Assembly (NCBI GenBank): GCA_040388625.1
Contig: JAZKBK010000001.1
Span: forward strand, 124,001 to 188,000
Source of the DNA: Gemmatimonadota bacterium
GTDB lineage: Bacteria > Gemmatimonadota > Gemmatimonadetes > Gemmatimonadales > Gemmatimonadaceae
Direction of reading: 5' to 3'
Length of the DNA stretch: 64,000 nt
Numbering within the stretch: the stretch's first letter is position 1; each line of letters starts with the position of its first letter. This document shows, piece by piece, positions 29,187 through 38,230 of the stretch. The position numbers and the translations under genes were made by a program. The notes under the pieces are model-generated. The model did not search any database. It was not told the origin of the DNA and was given only the letters and a program-made list of their open reading frames with translations.

Positions 29187-30100
29187 CCGCGAGCGGTGGC
29201 GCCAGCCGACCGCGCCTCGCGGTAACGGTCGGCGACCCGCGCGGCATCGGCCCTGAAATAATCCGCGCAGCGCTGGAAGATCCGGCGCTGCGTGACGTAT
29301 GTGACATGGTGGTGGTCGGTGCCGAAGGGGCCGATGTCCCTGTCGACATCGCCGCCGGATCGTGGACCGCCGGCGACAATCCCGCAGCGGCGGGCAAGGC
29401 AAGCGGCGACGCAATCGCGCTCGCTGTTAAGCTCGCGCTCGCCGGAGAGGTCGATGGAATCGTCACCGCACCGATCGACAAGTTCGCGCTACTGTCGGGC
29501 GGCTACGATTATCCCGGTCACACGGAGATGCTCGCCGAGTTGACTGATTCGCGCGTGGCGATGATGCTCGCGTCCGACCGGTTGCGCGTGGTGCTCGCTA
29601 CTACTCACATCGCGCTGCGCGACGTTCCACGTGCACTCACTCGCGAGGCCATCGAAACTGCCGCGAGTGTAACTCGAAGCGGCCTGCGCGACTGGTTCGG
29701 AATTGCGTCACCCCGCATCGCGCTCTGCGCGCTGAATCCGCACGCGGGCGATCACGGCCGCTTCGGAGACGAGGACGATGTTCTCCTGGCGCCCGCTGCA
29801 AGGGAATCCGGACTTCTCGGGCCATTTCCTGCAGACACCGTCTTCGTTCGCGCAATTCGCGGTGAGTTCGACGCGGTGATAGCTCCCTATCACGACGTGG
29901 GCATGACCGCCATCAAGGTCGCGTCGTTCGGAAGCGCAGTCAACGTCACGCTCGGCCTTCCGTTTCCGCGCACCTCGCCGGATCACGGCACCGCGCTCGA
30001 CATCGCCGGACGCGGCATCGCCGATCCTTCCAGTTTTATCGCGGCGACTCGGCTGTGTGCCGAGATAGTTCAGCGTCGGCGGCGAGCTTCGCGGCAGTAA
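29183..30100 (+). CDS. pdxA: 4-hydroxythreonine-4-phosphate dehydrogenase PdxA
   Basis: Enzyme of pyridoxal-phosphate biosynthesis, about 305 residues. Motifs: VTVGDPRGIGPEI, TAPIDKFAL..GGYDYPGHTE, TTHIALRDVP, ALNPHAGDHG and SPDHGTALDIAG, which provide the three metal-binding histidines. A longer reading frame begins at 28844 inside surA, but the true start is the GTG at 29183 overlapping the surA stop (GTGA), directly before the conserved N-terminus. The last 65 bases overlap the end of the convergent CorC-like gene on the other strand. Confidence 0.92.
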   Translation: MTASGGASRPRLAVTVGDPRGIGPEIIRAALEDPALRDVCDMVVVGAEGADVPVDIAAGSWTAGDNPAAAGKASGDAIALAVKLALAGEVDGIVTAPIDKFALLSGGYDYPGHTEMLAELTDSRVAMMLASDRLRVVLATTHIALRDVPRALTREAIETAASVTRSGLRDWFGIASPRIALCALNPHAGDHGRFGDEDDVLLAPAARESGLLGPFPADTVFVRAIRGEFDAVIAPYHDVGMTAIKVASFGSAVNVTLGLPFPRTSPDHGTALDIAGRGIADPSSFIAATRLCAEIVQRRRRASRQ

Positions 30101-31385
30101 ACTCGACGGCGAGCGAATCGATCTTTCGTCCGTCCATTTCGCGAACGACGAAGGTCACGTCGCCGCTGGCCAGTCTGTCGCCCACTACGGGCAGACGACC
30201 GAGCGCGCCGAACACGTAGCCGCCGACCGTCGTGTAATCCTCTTCCGGGATCGACGTTCCGAACTCCTCGTTGAACTCGGAGATGCTGGTCGCGCCGGAG
30301 ATGATAGTCTCGCCGTTGCTCGTCGTGCGCACGTCGACTTCCTCGCCGACGTCGTACTCGTCCAGAATCTCGCCGACTATCTCTTCGAGAAGGTCTTCCA
30401 TCGTCACGATGCCGGCCGTGCCGCCGTACTCGTCCAGCACGATCGCCATGTGTTCCTTGCGACGCTTGAAGTCGGCGAGAACATCTTCGACCTCGCGCGA
30501 GCCCGGTATGAAATACACCGGCCGCATCAGTGGACGCAGAGTGAATTCCGCCGGACGATGTGCGAGGATCGGAATCAGATCCTTGGCAAGGATGATCCCG
30601 ATGATGTCGTCGATCGTCTCCTCGTAAACCGGGTAGCGCGACAGGCCGCTCTCGCTCACGAGCTCGATGATGTCTTCCAGTGTCGCCGTTGCGTCGATCG
30701 CGACGATCTCCGTGCGCGGCGTCATCACCTCGCGTGCATTCTTCTCCGAGAATTCAAAGACGGCGTCGAGCAGCGCCGCGTCGTGCTCCTCGATCGCGCC
30801 GCCCTCCTCGCTTTGCTCGACCAGCATGCGGAGCTCTTCGGGCGAGTGCACCGATTCAGCCGTCGGAACGGGACGCTGGCCCAGTATCCGCATCACACGA
30901 ACTGCGGACTTGTTGAGCAGCCAGGTGAAGGGGCGCATGATCCACGCGAACGCGAGCAGCGGCGGCGTGAGATAGCGGGCCCATCGCTCCGGTTGATTGA
31001 GCGCGAAGGTCTTTGGCGTGAGCTCGCCGAACACGACCGTCAGGTACGTCACGAATGCGAGCGCGATGACGGTCGCGATGGTCACACGGGTGGCGACGTC
31101 GATCCCGAGTGGCAGGCGCGCGAAAGACTCCGCGAACGACTGCACCAGGAGCGACTCGGCGATCCATCCGAGCAGGAGACTCGTAAGGGTGACGCCGAGC
31201 TGGCTCGCCGAGAGTGCCGCGGAGAGATTGTTGGTGGCTTTGAGCGCAACGCGGGCCAGCCCGTCACCGCCGCGCGCCATCGCCTCCAGGCGCGTCTTTC
31301 GGGATCGGACCAGAGCAAACTCCGCGGCCACGAAAAAAGCGTTGATCAGGACCAGCCCGAGAACGGCCGCTATGCGTAGCAACAC
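30036..31385 (-). CDS. Hemolysin/CorC-family membrane protein (DUF21, two CBS, CorC_HlyC domains)
   Basis: A protein of about 449 residues: N-terminal DUF21/CNNM membrane domain with about four segments ([20 protein letters not shown] is the signature first segment), two CBS domains ([12 protein letters not shown]; the second around [11 protein letters not shown]), and a C-terminal CorC_HlyC domain ([20 protein letters not shown]). Such proteins are linked to magnesium or cobalt efflux and membrane stress. The GTG at 31385 is chosen because the membrane segment starts right after it; an ATG at 31475 would add 30 residues without family character. Its 3' end overlaps pdxA tail-to-tail by 65 bases. 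Confidence 0.87.
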   Translation of the reverse strand: MLLRIAAVLGLVLINAFFVAAEFALVRSRKTRLEAMARGGDGLARVALKATNNLSAALSASQLGVTLTSLLLGWIAESLLVQSFAESFARLPLGIDVATRVTIATVIALAFVTYLTVVFGELTPKTFALNQPERWARYLTPPLLAFAWIMRPFTWLLNKSAVRVMRILGQRPVPTAESVHSPEELRMLVEQSEEGGAIEEHDAALLDAVFEFSEKNAREVMTPRTEIVAIDATATLEDIIELVSESGLSRYPVYEETIDDIIGIILAKDLIPILAHRPAEFTLRPLMRPVYFIPGSREVEDVLADFKRRKEHMAIVLDEYGGTAGIVTMEDLLEEIVGEILDEYDVGEEVDVRTTSNGETIISGATSISEFNEEFGTSIPEEDYTTVGGYVFGALGRLPVVGDRLASGDVTFVVREMDGRKIDSLAVEFTAAKLAADAELSRHTAESPR

Positions 31386-31542
31386 CCTCGAAAGATAGCA
31401 GGAACCGGGTTCATCCGCGCCTTCCGATGCCCGTGACGAGGCCCGGATCATGCCGCATTCGGGGACAGACGGCACGGATCGGCGGCTGGCGGCTGGTCGC
31501 GATCCGGAGGTCGCCGGACCACGTTTGGACCACTCGACCCGT

Positions 31543-31548
31543 TAAATT
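31543..31548 (+). promoter_or_regulatory. Possible -10 box for typA
   Basis: TAAATT eight bases before the typA ATG, in a spot where no Shine-Dalgarno sequence is present. No well-spaced -35 box was found (TTGGAC at 31525 is only 12 bp away), so this is a weak call. Confidence 0.25.
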
Positions 31549-31556
31549 TCAGGGCT

Positions 31557-33404
31557 ATGTCAGAGAAGCAGCAAATTCGAAATATCGCCATCATCGCGCA
31601 CGTCGATCACGGCAAGACCACCCTCGTGGACAAGATGCTCCGGCAGGCCGGCGCATTCCGCGATAATCAGATCGTCGCCGAGCGCGTGATGGATTCAAAC
31701 CCGCTCGAGAGAGAGCGTGGAATTACGATCCTTGCCAAGAACACTGCGGTGAGCTGGCACGGGACCAAGATCAACATCGTCGATACGCCAGGGCACGCCG
31801 ATTTCGGCGGTGAAGTGGAGCGCATTCTGCGCATGGTCGACGGCGTTCTGCTTGTCGTCGATGCATTCGACGGGCCCATGCCACAAACACGCTTCGTGCT
31901 TGGCAAGGCGCTCGCACTCAAGCGCACGCCGATCGTCGTCATCAACAAGATCGATCGTCCGGGCGCCGATCCCATGCGCGTGCACGACGAGATCCTGGAT
32001 CTCTTCATCGAACTCGAAGCCGATTCGGCGCAGCTGGACGCACCGGTGGTTTACGCATCGGCCCGCGAAGGCGTGGCGACGATGGACATGGATGTGACGC
32101 CGGTCGATCTCGCGCCACTGTTCCAGACCATTGTCGACAACGTTCCTGCGCCTGCCACGGATGAGAACGGTCCGTTCCAGATGCTCGTCTCGACGATCGA
32201 TCACTCGCCGTATCTGGGCCGCCTCGCGATCGGCCGCATAGAGCGCGGCACGGTGAATGTCGGCGACAATGTCGCGCTGCTCGCGATGGATACGACCGCA
32301 GCGCCGGTCACGTCACGCGTCACGCGTCTTTTCACATACGACGGACTCGATCGCATCGAAGTGAACAGTTCGACCGCTGGTAACATCGTTGCGCTGGCAG
32401 GACTCGAAGGTGTCGAGATCGGACTAACGATCACCGACGTCAACACACCCGAGCGACTGGAAGGGATCTCGGTCGAGGAGCCGACCATCTCGGTCGACTT
32501 CCTCGTCAACAATTCGCCCTTCGCCGGCAAGGAAGGGAAGTTCGTGACGTCGCGCCAGCTGCGTGAGCGGCTGTACAAGGAGCTGGAGCGCAACGTCGCC
32601 CTGCGGGTGGACGATACGTCGGCGACCGATACGTGGACCGTGGCCGGACGCGGGGAGCTGCATCTTACGATTCTGATGGAGACGATGCGGCGTGAGGGCT
32701 ACGAGTTCCAGGTTTCGAGGCCGCGCGTCATCACGCGTGAGGGACCGGACGGTGAGCGTCTGGAGCCTTACGAAGAGCTTTCAATCGACGTGCCCGAGGA
32801 GTTTCTGGGTGCGGTGATCGAGAAGCTCGGTCCGCGGCGCGGCGAGATGATCGAGATGAAGAATCCGGGCCAGGGAATGACCCGTCTGACGTACCGGATT
32901 CCGGCGCGCGGACTGTTCGGCTATCGCTCGGAATTTCTGACCGATACTCGTGGCACGGGAATCATGCACCATCGGTTTCTGGAGTACGGACCCTGGGCCG
33001 GTCCGCTGTCGGGGCGCTCGCGCGGAACGCTGGTATCGATGGACTCCGGCGTGATCGTTGCATTCGCTCTGGCCAACCTCGCCGAGCGGTCGACACTATT
33101 CGTATCGCCGACCGATCCGGTGTACGAGGGTATGATAATCGGCGAGAATTCACGCCCGGGTGACATGGACGTCAACCCGACGCGCGAAAAAAAGATGTCC
33201 AACATGCGATCCAAATCGACCGATGAGAACATCCAACTGGAGCCACCGCGGGTAATGACTCTGGAAAGTGCGCTCGAATATATCGAGGAGGACGAACTGA
33301 TCGAGGTGACGCCGGCGGCCATCCGTTTGCGTAAGCGTCACCTCAGCGCGAACGATCGGAAGAAGATGTCGCGTGAGGCAAAACGTGAGCGTGCCGCCGG
33401 TTGA
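31557..33404 (+). CDS. typA: Translational GTPase TypA/BipA
   Basis: Ribosome-associated GTPase of 615 residues with a role in stress adaptation and 50S assembly. G1 AHVDHGKTT, the switch I RGIT, G3 [12 protein letters not shown] and G4 [10 protein letters not shown] are intact. EF-G-like domains follow, with the TypA-specific C-terminal part ([19 protein letters not shown]). The ATG has no ribosome-binding site; a TAAATT box at 31543-31548 ends 8 bases before it, which would fit a nearly leaderless transcript. A hyperacidic gene and a terminator lie downstream. Confidence 0.95.
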   Translation: MSEKQQIRNIAIIAHVDHGKTTLVDKMLRQAGAFRDNQIVAERVMDSNPLERERGITILAKNTAVSWHGTKINIVDTPGHADFGGEVERILRMVDGVLLVVDAFDGPMPQTRFVLGKALALKRTPIVVINKIDRPGADPMRVHDEILDLFIELEADSAQLDAPVVYASAREGVATMDMDVTPVDLAPLFQTIVDNVPAPATDENGPFQMLVSTIDHSPYLGRLAIGRIERGTVNVGDNVALLAMDTTAAPVTSRVTRLFTYDGLDRIEVNSSTAGNIVALAGLEGVEIGLTITDVNTPERLEGISVEEPTISVDFLVNNSPFAGKEGKFVTSRQLRERLYKELERNVALRVDDTSATDTWTVAGRGELHLTILMETMRREGYEFQVSRPRVITREGPDGERLEPYEELSIDVPEEFLGAVIEKLGPRRGEMIEMKNPGQGMTRLTYRIPARGLFGYRSEFLTDTRGTGIMHHRFLEYGPWAGPLSGRSRGTLVSMDSGVIVAFALANLAERSTLFVSPTDPVYEGMIIGENSRPGDMDVNPTREKKMSNMRSKSTDENIQLEPPRVMTLESALEYIEEDELIEVTPAAIRLRKRHLSANDRKKMSREAKRERAAG

Positions 33405-33544
33405 CCGACCGGCGAAACTCACCCGGTTGCCGGGCTGCACGTTTGTTGCACGACCGCTGCGCTTCTGTGTGACAGGTATTGACTTCGCGAGTGGCTGCTC
33501 GATTAACTTCCCGTGAACCCCGTGTAACTCAGATGGAGAAGGAA

Positions 33545-33883
33545 ATGCTGTTGGATGATCTCGACGTGCCCGGCACGATTGGCATGCGCACCGATTTCGC
33601 CGGCTATGACCTGGCGAAACCGTTCGAGGAAGACCCGGAGGACGAGGGTCCGCCGAACGCGTTCGACGACGACGAAGACGATGATGACTTCGACGACGAC
33701 CTGGATGACGACGACGATGAAGAGGACGACGACGAACTCGACATCGACGAGGATGACGAAGACGACGAGGTGGACGACGACTTCGACGATGATGACGAAG
33801 ACGACGATGAAGACCTCGATGACGATCTGGACGAGGACGCTGACATCGACGATGTGGACGACGGCGAGGATGCCGATCTCTAG
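33545..33883 (+). CDS. Hyperacidic Asp/Glu-rich small protein
   Basis: About 112 residues. A short ordered-looking head (LLDDLDVPGTIGMRTDFAGY) is followed by a C-terminal run of about 73 residues of which about 58 are Asp or Glu, broken only by single F, L, I, V, A or G. It is expected to be disordered and strongly negative. GGAGAAGGA at 33535-33543 is a good ribosome-binding site for the ATG at 33545; an ATG at 33533 lies just before that site and would make the protein four residues longer. The gene stands between typA and a strong terminator. Possible roles (cation or basic-protein binding, DNA mimicry, ribosome or histone-like chaperone) cannot be separated from sequence. Confidence 0.7.
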   Translation: MLLDDLDVPGTIGMRTDFAGYDLAKPFEEDPEDEGPPNAFDDDEDDDDFDDDLDDDDDEEDDDELDIDEDDEDDEVDDDFDDDDEDDDEDLDDDLDEDADIDDVDDGEDADL

Positions 33884-33932
33884 CGTCGTGCCGGCGTGAG
33901 CCGGCGCTTCGCACAGCGCAACAATTCAAAAG

Positions 33933-33963
33933 AAAAGGGCGGCCCTGAGAGGGCCGCCCTTTT
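33933..33963. terminator. Strong bidirectional rho-independent terminator
   Basis: Perfect 13-bp stem AAAAGGGCGGCCC/GGGCCGCCCTTTT with TGAGA loop, T-tract on both sides. It separates the plus-strand acidic gene from the minus-strand HTH gene ending at 33985. Confidence 0.9.
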
Positions 33964-33984
33964 CTTGTCCGTGAGCGATTCGCG

Positions 33985-34221
33985 CTAGCGCTTTTTCCGT
34001 GCGGGTCGCGCGGTGCGTCCAAAGACTTCTGCGACCGGCCGGCCGATCAGGGCAGAAATGGCCTCTTCCAGCCGCTCACTGCCGACGCGCTCACCGCTGA
34101 TGACGAGGGTGAGGTGGTTGTAGGAGACGCCGAGCTCGGCGGCGGCCTCCGCCATCGTCAGCTCGCGCAGCGTCACCGCGGCCCTCAACGCCGCCTTGCG
34201 TTCGAGTGGCGTCATAGCCAT
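33985..34221 (-). CDS. Small helix-turn-helix DNA-binding protein
   Basis: A 78-residue protein made almost entirely of a helix-turn-helix fold: LTMAEAAAELGVSYNHLTLV is the two-helix motif, then ISGERVGSERLEEAISALIG as in small Cro/XRE-type regulators, and a basic tail (RTARPARKKR). The ATG at 34221 has a second ATG two codons later. A 15-bp palindrome 24-38 bases upstream (34245-34259) is a likely operator. The gene is divergent from the larger XRE regulator starting at 34318 and ends next to a terminator. It resembles the immunity-type repressor pair of mobile elements, although no phage or plasmid gene is present. Confidence 0.75.
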   Translation of the reverse strand: MAMTPLERKAALRAAVTLRELTMAEAAAELGVSYNHLTLVISGERVGSERLEEAISALIGRPVAEVFGRTARPARKKR

Positions 34222-34244
34222 TCTTGGCTACCAATACGTTGCAT

Positions 34245-34259
34245 TTCTAACGGTTAGAA
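34245..34259. promoter_or_regulatory. 15-bp palindromic operator candidate
   Basis: TTCTAAC-G-GTTAGAA, perfect 7-bp arms around one base, in the gap between two divergent helix-turn-helix genes. It is AT-richer than its surroundings. Confidence 0.55.
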
Positions 34260-34326
34260 GTATCACGCCTCATGCGGTGTGGAATATGATACGCGGGCGT
34301 AGCAAGTCAAGCAATCTATGATACGC
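34260..34326. repeat. Three GTATCA/TGATAC half-sites upstream of and within the second HTH gene
   Basis: GTATCA at 34260-34265 (inverted), TATGATACGC at 34285-34294 and again at 34317-34326. The two direct copies are 32 bp apart, about three helical turns, and the second includes the ATG at 34318. This is compatible with an autoregulatory operator that blocks translation or transcription start. Confidence 0.4.
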
Positions 34327-34866
34327 AGCCGGATCGGGCGCAGGGTGTCACTCGGGGATCGGGTGAAGTCGGCGCGGGAGGGGCTGCGCATCGGCGGGCA
34401 TAAGGTGACGCAGGGCGACCTGGCCAGGGCCGTGGGGGTAAAACGGAACACGGTGAGCCGGTGGGAGAACGGGGCGATGGTGCCCAGCGATCCAGCGGTG
34501 CTGGCGGCGCTGGCAGCTGCGCTGGAGGTATCGGTCGAGTGGCTGATCAGCGGCGATCCGGCGGCGGTCCCAGCGGGCAAGGCGGAGCTGCACGAGGGCT
34601 CGGGACGTCGGTATTTGGATCCAGCCACCGCGGAGCTTCCCGAGCGGGCAAGGTCGGTTGCTCTGGGCTATCTGGACCGGTTGCGTGAGTGTGGCTGCAC
34701 CCAGGAGCAACGGCGAGGCGCGGAGTCCCTGTTGCTGGCCGGTGCGCGCAATGCCGTTTCTTCGACTCCGTTCGATGAGCGCGATGATGTCGATGTATGC
34801 GCCGACGTCGATGCTGCGTGGGATGTGGTGGTGCGAATCCTGAGGCGTGAGGGGAAGCGTCCGTAA
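34318..34866 (+). CDS. XRE-family transcriptional regulator
   Basis: A 182-residue protein with an N-terminal Cro/C1-type helix-turn-helix: VTQGDLARAVGVKRNTVSRW (residues about 37-56) and WENGAMVPSDPAVLAALAAA, then EVSVEWLISGDP, the standard end of the domain. The C-terminal 90 residues have no domain I recognise; they include CGCTQEQRRGAESLLLAGA and an acidic stretch. The ATG lies inside the half-site repeat at 34317-34326. It is divergent from the small HTH gene, a typical arrangement for a repressor pair that regulate one another. Upstream of tRNA-Ile. Confidence 0.8.
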   Translation: MIRSRIGRRVSLGDRVKSAREGLRIGGHKVTQGDLARAVGVKRNTVSRWENGAMVPSDPAVLAALAAALEVSVEWLISGDPAAVPAGKAELHEGSGRRYLDPATAELPERARSVALGYLDRLRECGCTQEQRRGAESLLLAGARNAVSSTPFDERDDVDVCADVDAAWDVVVRILRREGKRP

Positions 34867-34898
34867 AGGTTTGAGGAGTGCGGATGCGGCGCAGTCGC

Positions 34899-34927
34899 TT
34901 GCTCGGGGGTGTGGGCTCTTTTATCTT
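34899..34927 (+). promoter_or_regulatory. Possible sigma-70-type promoter for tRNA-Ile
   Basis: TTGCTC (34899-34904) and TATCTT (34922-34927) separated by 17 bp, each matching the consensus at four of six bases. The start would fall about 45 bases before the tRNA. Confidence 0.3.
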
Positions 34928-34980
34928 CAAGGGCTCCCGGTCGTTTTCCACGTCGTTGTTCGACATGGAAGACGGATCGA

Positions 34981-35054
<74 letters not shown>

Positions 35055-35079
35055 TTGTTCCATTGTAAACGCGATGTCG

Positions 35080-35112
35080 GCCCCGCGACGGTTCCTGCCG
35101 TTGCGGGGCTTT
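35080..35112 (+). terminator. Rho-independent terminator after tRNA-Ile
   Basis: Stem GCCCCGCGACGG (35080-35091) with CCGTTGCGGGGC (35098-35109), one G:T pair, loop TTCCTG, then TTTG. It sits 25 bases after the tRNA. Confidence 0.75.
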
Positions 35113-35321
35113 GTCGTACCTGGTGGGTGTCTGAAATGCGAACGCGATCATCCACGATCGATCGTACTGCAGTGAGCCCTGCATGAAAAAGCAGTCCGAA
35201 ATCATGTCGCATCGCGCAATGCGCGAACCAGCTCTGTCGATGATCTGGCATGCTGTGATTCGGAACAATGTGCGGATCAGAATGTCTTAACGAAGCCAAT
35301 TCCGGCCAGTCAACTGAATTC

Positions 35322-35921
35322 ATGACAAGACTTCTCAATGCAGTTCTTTTCGTATCCGTGGCCGCCATGCCTGCTCTCGCGGTGGCGCAGGGTGGTCGCG
35401 GCGGATTCGGTAGCGGCGGCGGCCGAGGACGCGGTCAACGCGGTCAGGGCGATACGACCGCCACGGGGGCACCGCGACCTCAAATGAGTTTCGCTGAGAT
35501 CGTCTTTGCGCACCGCTCGGACCTTCTGCTCGCTGATTCGCAGACAACCAGGGTGAGCGAGATCCGCATGCGGGCGATGAGCAGGCGTGTAACGCTCAAC
35601 AACACGCTCGACTCCGTAAAGGCGATCATGGCGATGAATCCGACCAGTGTAGCGGCGCCATCCACAGACTCGTCACGCAAAGCGATGGCTGCTCAGCGCC
35701 GCGAGCTTGCATCGGTACTCGGCGATCTTCACGACGTGGACGTAAATGCACGTAATGAGACACTGCTCGTACTCAACCCCGATCAGCAGAAAAAGGCCGA
35801 ACAGTTGGAAGAGCAGGCAGATTCGCCGGTCGTGCCAGGCAACGGAGCCGGCCGCGGTGCCGGCAGTGGCGGCGGACGCCGCGGCGGAGGGCGGCCCGGT
35901 GGGGGAATGGGCGGTCCGTGA
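35322..35921 (+). CDS. Secreted Gly/Arg-rich protein with Spy/CpxP-like motif
   Basis: A 199-residue protein with signal peptide (cut at VAQ-GG). A low-complexity Gly/Arg stretch follows (GGRGGFGSGGGRGRGQRGQG), then a helical core (SFAEIVFAHRSDLLLADSQT..) with LNPDQQKKAEQLEEQA, which resembles the LTxxQ motif of Spy/CpxP periplasmic chaperones, and a second Gly/Arg tail. The ATG at 35322 was chosen for the signal peptide; an in-frame start at 35268 adds 18 residues without one. There is no ribosome-binding site. Function unknown; envelope stress chaperone is a guess. The protein at 41211-41576 shares the motif. Confidence 0.65.
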   Translation: MTRLLNAVLFVSVAAMPALAVAQGGRGGFGSGGGRGRGQRGQGDTTATGAPRPQMSFAEIVFAHRSDLLLADSQTTRVSEIRMRAMSRRVTLNNTLDSVKAIMAMNPTSVAAPSTDSSRKAMAAQRRELASVLGDLHDVDVNARNETLLVLNPDQQKKAEQLEEQADSPVVPGNGAGRGAGSGGGRRGGGRPGGGMGGP

Positions 35922-35974
35922 GGCGTGGCCACTACCCTGGACGAGCGAAGATTGAAAAATGTTGATTGAACGAG

Positions 35975-36003
35975 CGGCTCCCTGACGGGAGCCGTTTGCG
36001 TTT
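35975..36003 (+). terminator. Rho-independent terminator
   Basis: Perfect 8-bp stem CGGCTCCC/GGGAGCCG with TGAC loop (35975-35994), followed by TTTGCGTTT. It follows the Gly/Arg-rich secreted protein. Confidence 0.7.
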
Positions 36004-36286
36004 CCGAGGACAGCGTCCGATGGATGACATCCTCACCCGCGACACAAGCGTGTAAGCCGCCGCACGCGCATTTGCCTGGAAACCTACGGCGCTTAGTTTT
36101 TACGGACGACGTCCACTGTTGTTGTGGGTGGCGTCCGGTTCAAGTCCGATCCGGAAGATCATGTACATCCTGCGTATCGGGTGGTGACGACCGATGCGGA
36201 GATCGATGCTGCTATCGCGTCAACGCGGACCGCGGACGACTACCGCCGCTGCTCCGGCCAATGCACGAACGTTCACGGAGACGGTT
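36004..36286. other. Non-coding gap before the hydrolase
   Basis: No supported gene. Overlapping frames here have Cys/Arg-rich translations without domain character. GGTTCAAGTCCGATCC near 36138 looks like a tRNA T-arm, but the rest of a cloverleaf is missing. Confidence 0.5.
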
Positions 36287-37120
36287 ATGGCGACAGGAAG
36301 CAGTGACGCAAATTCCCCGGACACGATCGTTCTCATCAACGGACTCTGGCTCACTGCGCTCAGCTGGGAGCACTGGGTGAGTCACTATACCGCGAAGGGC
36401 TACCGCGTGATTGCGCGCAGCTGGCCCGGAATGGAAGGCGACATCGAAGAGCTCCGTCGCAATCCTTCGGCGATCGGCGGACTCGGAGTGGAAGCGATCG
36501 TCGAGCATTATGAGCGAATCGTGCGCGAGCTCGATCGTCCGCCCATCATCATCGGACATTCCTTCGGCGGACTGATTACGGAAATCCTGCTCGATCGCGG
36601 ACTAGGCGCCGCTGGTGTCGCGATAGATCCTGCACCCGTGAAGGGGATCTTTGTTCTACCGTTCGCAAGTCTCAAGTCGGCGTTCCCGGCACTCAAGAAT
36701 CCGTTCGAGCGAGACCGCGCGGTTGCGTTGACGCTGGAGCAGTTCCACTACGGATTCACCAACACGCTATCGGAAGAGGAAACCGTTCCGATCTACACGC
36801 GGTATGCAGTTCCGGGCCCGAACCATGTGTTGTTCCAGGCGAGTCTCGCCAACTTCAATCCGCACGCCGAAACGACGGTGAATTTTCGCAACGACGATCG
36901 TGCACCGCTGTTGCTGATCGGAGGGGGCATGGATCACACCGTGCCGGCGTCGGTAACCAGGGCGAACTTCAACCTGTTCAAGAAGTCGCGCGCCGTCACC
37001 GACTATCACGAGTACCCCGATCGCCCTCACCTGACGATCGGAGTTCCAGGCTGGGAAGAGGTGGCTGATTTCGCGCTGGACTGGGCACGCGAACATGCCA
37101 CCGGCAAGTCAACCGCATGA
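36287..37120 (+). CDS. Alpha/beta hydrolase
   Basis: A cytoplasmic alpha/beta-fold hydrolase of 277 residues. The nucleophile elbow GHSFGG carries the catalytic Ser, TIVLINGLW is the oxyanion-strand start, GMDHTVPASV is the acid region and PDRPHLTIG holds the catalytic His. The ATG at 36287 is used: it lies behind GGAGACGGTT and starts just before the core; an earlier in-frame ATG (36194) adds 31 unconserved residues. The substrate is not determined. The gene stands alone. Confidence 0.82.
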   Translation: MATGSSDANSPDTIVLINGLWLTALSWEHWVSHYTAKGYRVIARSWPGMEGDIEELRRNPSAIGGLGVEAIVEHYERIVRELDRPPIIIGHSFGGLITEILLDRGLGAAGVAIDPAPVKGIFVLPFASLKSAFPALKNPFERDRAVALTLEQFHYGFTNTLSEEETVPIYTRYAVPGPNHVLFQASLANFNPHAETTVNFRNDDRAPLLLIGGGMDHTVPASVTRANFNLFKKSRAVTDYHEYPDRPHLTIGVPGWEEVADFALDWAREHATGKSTA

Positions 37121-37166
37121 GATCCATGTTGTAACGATGTTATGGCGTGGATCGCACCGCCGCCCG

Positions 37167-38072
37167 CTATTGGGCAGCCGGCGGGTGCACCATCGTCACC
37201 AGCTCGCGCACGGTCGCGGGCGTGCGTGGTCCGAAGTACAGAAGCTCCTGCTCGTTGATTCGATAGATGCGCTTGTTCCTGCCGGCGGGTGTGAGATTCA
37301 CCCCTGGCAGTGTTGCGAACTTGTCCGCACTTCCCATGCGATCGAAGCCGACATCGGTCGCGATGATTATGTCCGGCGCCAACTGTGCGATGAGCTCCGG
37401 CGTGAGTCGCGTCATGGTTTTGGTCGAGTCGATCGCATTCGCAGCACCAGCCCAGCGCAGCATCTGAGTCGCGGGACCTTCTCCGCCAACTGCGAGATAG
37501 CTGTTCCCTATCTGACCGAAGTGCATGATGAGCACGCGCGGATGCGGTTTGCCCGTCCACTGCGCGGTGTCCTGCCAGACCGAATCCATTCCGCTACGCC
37601 ACTTCGCGATGACGCTGTCCGCAGCTTTCTCACGATGGAACTGCTTGCCGAGCTGCGTCATCAGCATCTGCGCGCTGTCGAGCGATTCGCCCGGCTTGAT
37701 GACGAGCATGGGAATGCCAACCTTCCTGAGCTGATCGAGCACGGCGTCGGGTCCAACATTTCCGTCCGTGAGAAACAGCGTTGGCTTCATCGATATGATG
37801 CCCTCCGCGCTCAATGCGCGGTGGTAGCCGACCGACGGAAGCGACCTGATCGCGGCAGGATAGATCGATGTGAGATCTCTGGCTACGAGATTGTCCTGCG
37901 CGCCGATCTCGTACATGAACTCGTTGATCTGCTTTGACACTCCGACAACGCGATTGGCGTTTCCACTGCTGTTGCCTCTTCCGCATGCGGCAAGTGAGAG
38001 CGCGATGGCCGCGGCGAGTGCAATTCGCCCGGGATTGAACGAGGGAGCTGTCCGAAACTCTATTTGACGCAT
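37167..38072 (-). CDS. Heme-type ABC transporter substrate-binding lipoprotein (HmuT-like)
   Basis: A TroA-type periplasmic binding protein of 301 residues. The lipobox LAAC follows a hydrophobic stretch, so it is membrane-tethered. The region PSVGYHRALSAEGIISMKPTLFLTDGNVGP is the characteristic HmuT/HutB stretch that coordinates heme through its tyrosine; a vitamin B12 binder is possible. The ATG at 38072 is chosen at the start of the signal; an upstream in-frame extension to 38219 is not signal-like. No permease or ATPase gene lies next to it, so the importer must be completed by genes elsewhere or the protein acts alone. Confidence 0.8.
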   Translation of the reverse strand: MRQIEFRTAPSFNPGRIALAAAIALSLAACGRGNSSGNANRVVGVSKQINEFMYEIGAQDNLVARDLTSIYPAAIRSLPSVGYHRALSAEGIISMKPTLFLTDGNVGPDAVLDQLRKVGIPMLVIKPGESLDSAQMLMTQLGKQFHREKAADSVIAKWRSGMDSVWQDTAQWTGKPHPRVLIMHFGQIGNSYLAVGGEGPATQMLRWAGAANAIDSTKTMTRLTPELIAQLAPDIIIATDVGFDRMGSADKFATLPGVNLTPAGRNKRIYRINEQELLYFGPRTPATVRELVTMVHPPAAQ

Positions 38073-38230
38073 TGGCGTGTACTTGAGGATTGGCGGAATG
38101 CACGGCTGTCGCGGCGGCGGCCCGGGTCGCGCAACTAAGATTACGCTAAGGCCGATTACTCCGTTGCGCGCCGACGGGGCTCTTAGCAATTTCTTGCTAG
38201 GAGTACCAATTCCCTTCATGGAGAATGGCT

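Noticed and set aside
33604-33846. Poly-Ser frame opposite the hyperacidic gene
   Set aside because: It is simply the reverse complement of the Asp codon run; no start signal.
36136-36155. tRNA-like T-arm (GGTTCAAGTCC)
   Set aside because: Only a three-pair T-stem can be formed and no acceptor, D- or anticodon arms are found around it.
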